Of a stretch of 5,142 nt of DNA, positions 1 to 5,142 are shown in pieces. This stretch comes from Candidatus Saccharimonadota bacterium (GTDB lineage: Bacteria > Patescibacteriota > Saccharimonadia > Saccharimonadales > SLHW01), in assembly GCA_007132685.1 (NCBI GenBank), contig SLOC01000015.1, forward strand, positions 1-5,142, given 5' to 3'. The first letter of the stretch is position 1, and every line of letters starts with the position of its first letter. The notes beneath the pieces are model-generated. The model was not told the DNA's origin. It worked only from the letters and a program-made list of their open reading frames with translations, and made no database searches. The position numbers were made by a program, and so were the translations under genes.

Positions 1-169
1 ATGTGGCCTATACAATAGCGCGCACCAGAGCAATCCAATCGTTATTGCGTGTCATACTGCTGGGTTTGGTGTATTTTCAGACATTTGTTCTGCTCACTGC
101 AACAACCGAACAACCAAAGTATGCAATTCGACTTTGCAATCACCACTGTTATTATTAGCTATATACCGC
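1..169. other. Left-edge stretch without a supportable gene
   Basis: This stretch lies downstream of the GH1 stop codon and reaches the window edge. The plus-strand frame beginning at base 1 opens with ATG but stops at 16-18. A second plus frame is open from base 2 to 256 but has no usable start and runs antisense into the GH1 gene. I found no tRNA-like or rRNA-like sequence. There is no hairpin plus T-run that would end the minus-strand operon, so that transcript may continue past the window or end by another mechanism. Confidence 0.5.
115..136. repeat. Short inverted repeat after the GH1 gene
   Basis: CAAAGT at 115-120 is matched by ACTTTG at 131-136, a perfect 6-bp inverted repeat with a 10-base loop. 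It lies about 35 bases past the GH1 stop codon in the minus-strand reading direction. There is no T-run after it on either strand, and the stem is only two of six G/C. It is therefore a poor intrinsic terminator and may be a chance match; it could be a weak 3' end structure. Confidence 0.2.
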
Positions 170-1435
170 TTAGGATATATTTTTTATTCGCTCGGCGAAC
201 CATTTGGCACTAGGACGAATATGTCGCTTCATTCCATTCTCGCGGTCTACTTCGACTAGGCCAAATTTCGGCCACCAGCCATACTTCCACTCAAAGTTAT
301 CAAGCAGGCTCCAGTGTAGGTACCCGTGGACTTCTACTCCCTGGCTCAAGGCTCGCTCCATCGCTACGATTGTTTCCTCTATCCACCACTGCCGGTATTG
401 GTCAACGCTGTCCGCGACCCCGTTCTCAGTTATGATAATCGGCTTTTTGTAGTGCGACCATACCCGAAGCAGCAATGGATACAGTCCCTCCGGCTCCATA
501 TACCAACCCAGATCATTGAGCGGGACGCTCGGATTGTCACGCTTAATCATACCCCGGTAATAATCCGTAAAATAATAATTAAACCCAACAAAGTCTTGAT
601 GCCGCTTGACTCGGTTTAAAAACCACCAGTTCCAGAAATAGCGCATCCACTTCGTCGAGAACCTGTCTAATAAACTGTGCGGATGTTTTGCCTGGATATT
701 CGCTAGCTGAGCCGCAACTCCAATCTGCAGCCCTGGCTTTACGGTCTTCAAAACCTTGTAGGCTCGCCGATGCGCTCGTGTCAGGTTCCAATACACTTTC
801 AAAAATTGCCATTTACCGGTTTTCTCTGGTGGCCATTCCCCCGTTAGATAACTGAAGGTAGCGTAGACGTTCGGCTCGTTTATGGTGATTATGTACGTCA
901 CGTCATCCAGGAGTTCTTCGGCCACCTTCTGTACAAAACGTTCAAAATACACGAGGTTTTCTTGCTTTTCAAAGCCACCCTTTTCGTCGAACCACACGGG
1001 GTGTGTCCAATGCCAGAGATTCATAAACGGCTCTATGCCACGTTTGCGTAGCTGTTTTATGTATCGGCGGTAATGATCAAACGCAGCACTATCCCACTTG
1101 CCCTCCTCAGGCTCAAGTCGCGCCCACTCTATGCCGAACCGAAACGAGTTCAGGTTCAACTGCTTGACGATATCAAAGTCTTCTTCGTAGCGCTTGTAGT
1201 GCTCAACGCCGCGTCCGGAAATGTAGTTTTCTGGCTGCTCAGCTTTTTCTCTGACCTCACGCCAATTCGCTAACCAGCCAATTCTCTGATGCGCAGTTTG
1301 CGCCAGCTCTTTGGCATTCGCCAGCTCCCAGGCTGTCCATTGGTTCTTGTTACCGCCTTCAACTTGGTGGCTTGCCGTGCTTGCGCCCCAGAAAAACTGC
1401 TCGGGAAATATGTCTAGATTTTTATCTTCTTTCAT
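170..1435 (-). CDS. Glycoside hydrolase family 1 (beta-glucosidase-like) protein
   Basis: A 421-aa retaining beta-glycosidase that should cleave terminal beta-linked sugars from small glycosides. The GH1 signatures are in order: N-terminal FFWGASTASHQVEGG (14-28, with Q24 and E26), HW at 142-143, the acid/base site TINEP with E187, the NYY motif at 286-288, the nucleophile site ITENG with E337, and HGYLHWSLLDNFEW (370-383). The last motif supplies W375, E382 and W383, which in the family contact the sugar. All catalytic residues are present, so it looks active. At 421 aa it is slightly shorter than the usual 440-480. There is no signal peptide or membrane segment, so it is cytoplasmic and presumably acts on imported disaccharides. 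The HWTHPVWF segment differs from the common HWDLP form. It starts 15 bases after the NYN stop, which suggests one transcript. No Shine-Dalgarno precedes the ATG. Exact substrate cannot be read from the sequence. Confidence 0.95.
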   Translation of the reverse strand: MKEDKNLDIFPEQFFWGASTASHQVEGGNKNQWTAWELANAKELAQTAHQRIGWLANWREVREKAEQPENYISGRGVEHYKRYEEDFDIVKQLNLNSFRFGIEWARLEPEEGKWDSAAFDHYRRYIKQLRKRGIEPFMNLWHWTHPVWFDEKGGFEKQENLVYFERFVQKVAEELLDDVTYIITINEPNVYATFSYLTGEWPPEKTGKWQFLKVYWNLTRAHRRAYKVLKTVKPGLQIGVAAQLANIQAKHPHSLLDRFSTKWMRYFWNWWFLNRVKRHQDFVGFNYYFTDYYRGMIKRDNPSVPLNDLGWYMEPEGLYPLLLRVWSHYKKPIIITENGVADSVDQYRQWWIEETIVAMERALSQGVEVHGYLHWSLLDNFEWKYGWWPKFGLVEVDRENGMKRHIRPSAKWFAERIKNIS

Positions 1436-1450
1436 AGATGTGTCTGTTTA

Positions 1451-2116
1451 TTACTTTGCTTTTTGTCTTTTACCTTGTTGGTTGCCGCGTTTAGTGGGTG
1501 ATTTTTTGCCGCGCGATTTCTTTTTGTGGTCCCGATACGCGAGCTTGTCCCGTAAACCATCCAGTGACACGAGGTACTTATCAAACGCATTAAACAAGCT
1601 TGAATAGTGCTGGTTCGGCGTAAGTATGTTCTGTAGTTTACCGTACTGTTCGAGATGCTCAATCAGTGTATAAAAATCACCGTCACCAGATACGATTATC
1701 GCCTTGTTGTAGTTTGGCCATTCTTTCATTGCAAACAGCACCAAGTCAGCATCAATATTGCCTTTTATATGCTTTTCTTCTTCGTCAGACTTCTTGCTGC
1801 CTTTCGATTTACTGTCATGATTAGCCGGATCCATTTCAGGGTGCGGTCGTGTCATATCATATGTCGGCTTGAGCACCACTTTGAACCCTGCCTCGTGTAG
1901 TTGCATATATAAGTCCTCGTGCTCTGGCATGTAGCCGATGAACATAAAGGCTTCTCTCACGCCGTATGTTTCTTTGAGGAATGTCCGGAACTTCTTCCAG
2001 TCCATCTTCCAGCCCAATCGCTGGATGCCAAGGTTGAGATTTTGGCTGTCAATAAAGGCGTAGGTGTTTTTGCTGCGCTCTGGTTTTTGCCGTCGTGGCA
2101 GAGAAATTTTTGGCAT
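1451..2116 (-). CDS. NYN-domain (LabA/DUF88-like) protein, putative RNase
   Basis: A 221-aa protein with a PIN-like NYN nuclease fold. Early FIDSQN (21-26) supplies D23 and N26. IDADLV (121-126) supplies D122 and D124, and IIVSGDGDF (140-148) supplies D145 and D147. These clustered acids form the metal-binding site in the family, so RNA cleavage is the likely activity; the target is unknown. Residues 88-118 are a charged, low-complexity insert before the IDAD motif. The last 25 or so residues are rich in K, R, G and Q, probably a disordered nucleic-acid-binding tail. I chose the ATG at 2116 because a promoter-like -10 lies just before it. A TTG at 2155 would add 13 residues and overlap the previous gene's stop as TTGA, a possible coupled start. 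The protein could instead be a non-catalytic RNA-binding family member. Confidence 0.87.
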   Translation of the reverse strand: MPKISLPRRQKPERSKNTYAFIDSQNLNLGIQRLGWKMDWKKFRTFLKETYGVREAFMFIGYMPEHEDLYMQLHEAGFKVVLKPTYDMTRPHPEMDPANHDSKSKGSKKSDEEEKHIKGNIDADLVLFAMKEWPNYNKAIIVSGDGDFYTLIEHLEQYGKLQNILTPNQHYSSLFNAFDKYLVSLDGLRDKLAYRDHKKKSRGKKSPTKRGNQQGKRQKAK

Positions 2117-2155
2117 GCCTCCACTATAGCATCCCAAGACCGTCTCTGATGTCAA
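2117..2155 (-). promoter_or_regulatory. Likely promoter placed for a leaderless NYN transcript
   Basis: Reading the minus strand, TTGACA (2155-2150) is followed after 21 bases by TATAGT (2128-2123). TATAGT is preceded by TGC, giving an extended -10 (TGnTATAGT). The 21-base spacer is longer than the usual 17, so the extended -10 would carry most of the strength. Exactly six bases (GGAGGC) separate the -10 from the ATG, which puts the expected +1 on the A of the start codon. GGAGG lies only one base from the ATG, too close for a normal Shine-Dalgarno. The TTGACA overlaps the stop codon of the upstream 107-aa gene. Confidence 0.5.
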
Positions 2156-2475
2156 TTTTCCTCACGACGGAGATAATTTTGTACCAATACATTTCCTAAG
2201 AACCCGAGCACTACTTCGTCTGTCTCGTTACCGTACCGCAGCACTCCATATTCATATAACTCATCCATCAACACCTTAGCAGCGTTTTCACCGCGCCTCT
2301 CTGCGGAATTCTGGGCATAAGCTTGTGTCGACTCGCTGAGCGACCGTAACACCTCCCTGTCTGATAGCAGCCGCTCCGATTGATCATACCTATAGACAAA
2401 CAGTGCCGCATCCGTATATGCCTGCTGCTGTTCGTCTGTCCAAAATTCTGGCACGTCATCTTTATCACCGCTCAT
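2152..2475 (-). CDS. Acidic hypothetical protein, 107 aa
   Basis: I do not recognise this protein. It is 107 residues long and strongly acidic (about 22 D/E against 11 K/R). It has no cysteine, membrane segment or signal peptide. Residues from about 14 to the end look mostly helical, with alternating hydrophobic and charged residues, and a more hydrophobic patch (VVLGFLGNVLVQNYL) near the C terminus could be a packing or partner-binding helix. It is the first gene of the minus-strand block, 35 bases ahead of the NYN gene, and divergent from the 301-aa gene. It ends with TGA. The ATG at 2475 is the first start of the frame and has no Shine-Dalgarno; a palindrome sits immediately upstream. It could be a small adaptor or regulator, but nothing seen proves this. 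Confidence 0.72.
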   Translation of the reverse strand: MSGDKDDVPEFWTDEQQQAYTDAALFVYRYDQSERLLSDREVLRSLSESTQAYAQNSAERRGENAAKVLMDELYEYGVLRYGNETDEVVLGFLGNVLVQNYLRREEN

Positions 2476-2476
2476 A

Positions 2477-2512
2477 TAGTAAGTTACTACATGTGTCTAT
2501 GACATTTAGCAA
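2477..2512 (-). promoter_or_regulatory. Weak promoter with overlapping 13-bp palindrome
   Basis: On the minus strand, TTGCTA (2512-2507) is followed after 17 bases by TAGTAA (2489-2484), a weak -35/-10 pair. Its expected +1 would be about two bases before the ATG of the 107-aa gene. A perfect 13-bp palindrome, TAGTAA-C-TTACTA, covers 2477-2489, so it spans the proposed -10 and start site. This would be a natural place for a dimeric repressor. The -10 matches the consensus at only about three of six positions, so the promoter assignment is tentative; the palindrome itself is certain. Confidence 0.3.
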
Positions 2513-2544
2513 GTAATATGCAGCAAGATGTGACGAAGTTGGCA

Positions 2545-2573
2545 TTGACTTTTTCACTACATAAGCGTATTAC
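2545..2573 (+). promoter_or_regulatory. Candidate promoter for the 301-aa gene's leader
   Basis: TTGACT (2545-2550) and TATTAC (2568-2573) are separated by the ideal 17 bases, matching the consensus at five and four of six positions. Transcription would begin near 2580 and give a leader of about 115 bases before the ATG at 2697. A second -10-like TATAGT lies at 2583-2588 but lacks a -35 at normal distance; it would start a transcript close to 2595, just before the short reading frame at 2598. Confidence 0.4.
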
Positions 2574-2597
2574 GTATAGACATATAGTTACAAAACT

Positions 2598-2693
2598 ATG
2601 AAACAAACTATCAACACAGACCAAAATAAAATGGTTTGCCTCACTAGAAACAAACAAACAGGAGGCTCTGTCGGACACGGCAGAGTTTTTTAA
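2598..2693 (+). CDS. Possible 31-aa leader peptide
   Basis: A short reading frame begins with ATG at 2598 and ends with TAA at 2691-2693. It runs straight through the AGGAGG and the hairpin and stops three bases before the ATG of the 301-aa gene, in the same frame. A second in-frame ATG is at 2631. No Shine-Dalgarno precedes 2598, though a TATAGT box at 2583-2588 would allow a near-leaderless start. The 31-residue peptide is polar and basic (it begins MKQTINTDQN), without a run of one amino acid as in classic attenuators. A ribosome translating it would disrupt the terminator hairpin. An open frame of this length can easily occur by chance, so this is only a candidate. Confidence 0.2.
   Translation: MKQTINTDQNKMVCLTRNKQTGGSVGHGRVF
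2660..2665 (+). promoter_or_regulatory. Strong Shine-Dalgarno sequence set back from its gene
   Basis: AGGAGG at 2660-2665 is the best Shine-Dalgarno match in the window, but the next ATG on this strand is at 2697, 31 bases further on, and no usable start codon lies 5-10 bases after it. The 20-base hairpin at 2666-2685 begins immediately after it. If folded, the hairpin would leave an effective spacing of 11 bases to the ATG of the 301-aa gene. It may therefore be a folded-in ribosome-binding site. Confidence 0.35.
2666..2691 (+). terminator. Hairpin with T-run in the leader (attenuator-like terminator)
   Basis: CTCTGTC (2666-2672) pairs with GGCAGAG (2679-2685) around a GGACAC loop: seven pairs with one G-T wobble. 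The stem is followed directly by six T (2686-2691). This is the classic shape of a rho-independent terminator on the plus strand. It ends five bases before the ATG of the 301-aa gene. It therefore either ends a short upstream transcript of about 110 bases or acts as an attenuator on that gene. I see no separate promoter between it and the ATG, which favours attenuation or partial read-through. Confidence 0.6.
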
Positions 2694-2696
2694 TTT

Positions 2697-3602
2697 ATGC
2701 GCGGATACCGAAACCCCACTACAACACTGATAGATCTTTCGCCAGAGCGACCAGAAGTTGTCTTTGGTGAGATTGAAACAATGCATGATGCTCCACCCGA
2801 TTGCCACGGTGAAGTCGATCTATACTCCGCTGTAAAGCATAGACGCCCCGGTAAAGGAGCCACCTCGGTAAACGAACGAACGGCACAAGTCCCTGTCGAG
2901 CTATTGCCTGAAACCAGGCCACTAGAAGAATACAAGTTCCCGCTCACACATGAAATCATAGAAGAAAATTACCTTGATTTAATTTCCGCTCAAACCGACC
3001 GCAAGCTGTTTGATGTCGTACCTGATTCCGTTGAATACGAAACCGTTCGCAGACAAGCCAAAAAAGAAATTACGCAAAAAATGCTCTGGAAAATGGGTAT
3101 GGCAAGTGAGGCTATACTGTTGTTAGACATCGACAACGAGGAAACTCGGGAACTACTTACAGAAGAGTTTCGAAAAATCCCGCCTGATGTAGATCGTGAC
3201 AACAATCCAAACAGCTTTAAGCGCCGAAAAGACCTTATCGAAGCACATATCCTAGAGACAAGTACCGATCCAGACATAGAAACCAGACTCGCAGACATAC
3301 GAGAGGTCTGGCTCGGGGATCTCGCGCTACGTGCAGAGATTATGCACGACCGAGAAGAGCCGCCACAACAAGATAGATTGCGAGAAGAGCGTGAAGAATA
3401 TTTAGACGACTTACTCAGCGGCAGCGCTTCATCGAACGAAATCACCGACAAAATCGGTAATACCCTCTTGCATGCAACTCCGGAAGCTAAACGATATTTC
3501 TATAAACGAGTATGCTCGATAGTTGCAACCACCCCCCAGGCCGACAAAGCCCGCAGACACTTGATTGCTTATATCGAAGAGTACCACCTGCCCAACAGCT
3601 AG
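2697..3602 (+). CDS. Hypothetical charged protein, 301 aa
   Basis: I do not recognise this protein. The first 80 or so residues are proline-rich and low in hydrophobic patterning, probably flexible. From about 85 to 301 it looks mostly helical and highly charged, for instance around 113-160, 175-188 and 193-240, where REEREEYLDDLL (229-240) could form a coiled-coil-like helix. There are only two cysteines (36 and 273), no membrane segment and no signal peptide, so it is probably cytoplasmic. Nothing resembles a catalytic motif. The ATG at 2697 is the first start after an in-frame TAA at 2691, and it lacks a normally spaced ribosome-binding site. The leader carries a hairpin and T-run, suggesting controlled expression. 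It is transcribed away from the 107-aa gene and ends 7 bases from the helicase's stop codon. The frame stays open for 301 codons, so it is very likely real. Confidence 0.82.
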   Translation: MRGYRNPTTTLIDLSPERPEVVFGEIETMHDAPPDCHGEVDLYSAVKHRRPGKGATSVNERTAQVPVELLPETRPLEEYKFPLTHEIIEENYLDLISAQTDRKLFDVVPDSVEYETVRRQAKKEITQKMLWKMGMASEAILLLDIDNEETRELLTEEFRKIPPDVDRDNNPNSFKRRKDLIEAHILETSTDPDIETRLADIREVWLGDLALRAEIMHDREEPPQQDRLREEREEYLDDLLSGSASSNEITDKIGNTLLHATPEAKRYFYKRVCSIVATTPQADKARRHLIAYIEEYHLPNS

Positions 3603-3609
3603 AGTTAGT

Positions 3610-5127
3610 TTAATCTACCGCGTCTTCGCCAAAGTGCTTCTTGAGCCGAGCGCGGATTGAGCCGGGGTGTCGACCAAATTCTTTCGTCAATTTGTTAATC
3701 GACAGCGACGGATTGTCGCTAAATAGCTTTACGAGCTTCTCATCATCAGCTGCCTGCCAGGGGCGAAACGCATTCGGGTACTTCTCGCGCATTTTGGCGA
3801 CCTTTTTCTGCCACGGCCCTGCGCCTTTTGGGTTGCTTTGCCTGGATTTTCGACGCTTGCTCCCCTGCTCTCGCAGATGCTCGAGCCGCTTTTTGTCCTC
3901 TGCGGATTTTTCGCGTAGACGTTCGTCAATCGCCAGAGCGTCAGGGCTAACTTTGAGCGCCATTTTATTGATGCCAGCAAGGCTCAGGGATTCTAGGTTC
4001 CGTACCCGCGACAACGCTACGTACCCCATGCCCTCTACAAATGCTCGTCGCAAATCCACCCGCGCTCCATCGAGGGTCATACCTTGACTCTTATGCACGG
4101 TAATCGCCCACGCCAAGCGTAGCGGAATCTGCGTCAGGCCCGCACGCTTGCGGTTACCGTCACGTAACTCCCACTCTTCCGGTTCTACCATCACCTTCCG
4201 GCCATTTTTTAGCGCTACTATCGGGTAGCCCGATTCCTTATCAAAATCAATTACTGTCCCAAGCGAGCCGTTGACATAGCGCTTTTCTGGATTGTTTTTT
4301 AGGCACATTACCAGCGCGCCCTTCTTCAGCACGAGCTCTTCCGCTGCGAGGCACGACCGCTTAAGTGTCTCAACATACTGTTTGCCTCCGGTCGTTTCCA
4401 TCATAAAGACATGCGCTACACCATCAATCTCCGCCAGTTTTTGCCGGTTTATCTCATCGACATCGACATTGCGTACATGCAGCTCTGTGGTCGTATCCGG
4501 TAACTCACCCGACTGCCGCTTCAGTAAACGCTCGGCATGATGACGCCGAATCGCATTAGTTCGCATAGCTTCAAGTATCTCGAGATAATCGGCATCATCC
4601 TGTCGGAATTGTTCGCTTAAATAACAGATGACTGGATCAAGCTCCTCCCAAACTTGAGCAGTCACAACAAACGAACTCGGCAGCTCTTCTTGCCGACTCA
4701 CCGGCGGCAACTGGAAGAAATCACCACAAAGCACTACTTGTATCCCGCCAAACGGCTCATCAGATTCCCGCACCGTTTGGGCAATCTGGTTTATCATATC
4801 CAAGCGATAATCATGCAACATCGATATTTCATCGATTATCAATACATCGGTCTTTTTGATAGTTTCACGGCGCGTCTTCGACAGATGTTTATAAAAATCA
4901 TCGGGAATGTAGTTGAGTATGCCGATACCACTCCAAGAATGAATCGTATTCCCACCGAGGTGCGACGCTGCTAGCCCGGTGGTCGCTGTTACTGATACTG
5001 CTTTTCCCGACTTTTTTGCCTCACTGATAAATGTCCGTAGCGCATGTGTCTTGCCTGAGCCAGCCGGCCCGGTCAACAATACATGCTGCCCGTCATGTAA
5101 CACCTCAATTGCCAATTCCTGATCCAT
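3610..5127 (-). CDS. Pif1-like superfamily 1B DNA helicase with Myb-like C-terminal domain
   Basis: A 505-aa ATP-driven helicase, expected to move 5' to 3' on single-stranded DNA and unwind duplexes, G-quadruplexes or DNA-RNA hybrids in replication and repair. The motifs are in order: Walker A GPAGSGKT (20-27), Ia TATTGLAA (47-54), Walker B IIDEISML (97-104), the Pif1-type PFGGIQVVLCGDFFQLPPV (125-143), LSEQFRQ (170-176), HKSQGMTLD (345-353) and YVALSRV (369-375). All are intact. A basic linker (about 395-455) leads to a tail at 456-500 with W and paired acids, then FGRHPGSIRARL, like a Myb/SANT or helix-turn-helix DNA-binding unit. I chose the ATG at 5127; a GTG at 5133 would add two residues, and TGA precedes that. 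No Shine-Dalgarno is seen, but a -10-like box lies just upstream. It is convergent with the 301-aa gene. RecD2 is excluded by the Pif1-type motif and size. Confidence 0.95.
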   Translation of the reverse strand: MDQELAIEVLHDGQHVLLTGPAGSGKTHALRTFISEAKKSGKAVSVTATTGLAASHLGGNTIHSWSGIGILNYIPDDFYKHLSKTRRETIKKTDVLIIDEISMLHDYRLDMINQIAQTVRESDEPFGGIQVVLCGDFFQLPPVSRQEELPSSFVVTAQVWEELDPVICYLSEQFRQDDADYLEILEAMRTNAIRRHHAERLLKRQSGELPDTTTELHVRNVDVDEINRQKLAEIDGVAHVFMMETTGGKQYVETLKRSCLAAEELVLKKGALVMCLKNNPEKRYVNGSLGTVIDFDKESGYPIVALKNGRKVMVEPEEWELRDGNRKRAGLTQIPLRLAWAITVHKSQGMTLDGARVDLRRAFVEGMGYVALSRVRNLESLSLAGINKMALKVSPDALAIDERLREKSAEDKKRLEHLREQGSKRRKSRQSNPKGAGPWQKKVAKMREKYPNAFRPWQAADDEKLVKLFSDNPSLSINKLTKEFGRHPGSIRARLKKHFGEDAVD

Positions 5128-5135
5128 AGACACTC

Positions 5136-5141
5136 ATTGTA
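5136..5141 (-). promoter_or_regulatory. -10-like box just before the helicase start
   Basis: On the minus strand TACAAT (5141-5136), five of six matches to the -10 consensus, lies eight bases before the ATG at 5127. Transcription would begin within one to three bases of the start codon, giving a leaderless or nearly leaderless message. That would leave the alternative GTG at 5133 outside the transcript. The -35 region is beyond the window, so the box cannot be confirmed here. Confidence 0.4.
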
Positions 5142-5142
5142 C

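Noticed and set aside
11..16. TACAAT -10-like box on the plus strand
   Set aside because: No -35 can be seen because the box is at the window edge, and no gene start follows on this strand.
2..256. Plus-strand frame open for 85 codons from the window edge
   Set aside because: It has no start codon before the antisense overlap with the well-supported GH1 gene, and its residue composition looks like random coding (many C, N and short hydrophobic runs). Such openness can occur by chance.
2152..2154. TGA possibly recoded, as in Gracilibacteria
   Set aside because: Reading through it would run the frame far into the NYN gene, and no in-frame TGA is needed within the recognised proteins.
2476..2696. 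tRNA, riboswitch or other known RNA class in the divergent region
   Set aside because: No cloverleaf, T-loop motif or known riboswitch core was seen; only the terminator-like hairpin stands out.
2990..3451. 153-codon minus-strand frame, serine/arginine-rich
   Set aside because: It is the antisense shadow of the 301-aa gene; its extreme S/R composition is typical of reading the opposite strand of an acidic coding region.
2861..3602. Possible EF-hand-like calcium loop (DVDRDNN at residues 164-170 of the 301-aa protein)
   Set aside because: The glycine at position 6 and the acidic residue at position 12 of the loop are missing, and the flanking helices do not fit; it is probably just an acidic turn.
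3641..4087. 148-codon plus-strand frame opposite the helicase
   Set aside because: It lies antisense to the helicase's conserved motifs and its protein is S/R-rich without recognisable patterns, so it is a shadow.

Overview
The window (5142 bases, roughly half G+C by eye) looks like bacterial chromosomal DNA with tightly packed genes. The gene set is a cytoplasmic family 1 glycosidase, a NYN-domain protein with a lysine/arginine-rich tail, a Pif1-type helicase and two proteins I do not recognise. Start codons generally lack a well-placed Shine-Dalgarno sequence. Together this suggests a Patescibacteria/CPR genome, possibly Saccharibacteria; this is an inference from style, as no rRNA or marker gene is present. 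TGA ends one gene and glycines are read from GGN codons, so the code appears standard. I see no mobile element, CRISPR array, tRNA or rRNA.

Layout, left to right. Bases 1-169 hold no supportable gene. A three-gene block follows on the minus strand, transcribed right to left: an acidic 107-aa protein (2152-2475), a NYN-domain putative RNase (1451-2116) and a GH1 beta-glycosidase (170-1435). The gaps are 35 and 15 bases. An extended -10 box placed exactly six bases before the NYN start codon suggests an internal promoter that would give a leaderless transcript. Bases 2476-2696 are a divergent regulatory region. It holds a 13-bp palindrome at the left gene's start, a possible plus-strand promoter, a 31-codon reading frame, a strong AGGAGG and a hairpin followed by six T, ending just before the right-hand gene. 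On the plus strand, 2697-3602 encodes a 301-aa charged, probably helical protein of unknown function. It meets, tail to tail with only 7 bases between stop codons, a minus-strand Pif1-like helicase (3610-5127) that carries a Myb/SANT-like putative DNA-binding tail.

How the genes relate: the minus-strand trio could be one transcript, with NYN and GH1 also expressed alone from the internal promoter. The helicase is a separate unit starting at the right edge. I see no single pathway linking glycoside hydrolysis, RNA processing and DNA unwinding. The most interesting part is the leader of the 301-aa gene, which looks built for attenuation or for bringing a distant ribosome-binding site close by folding.
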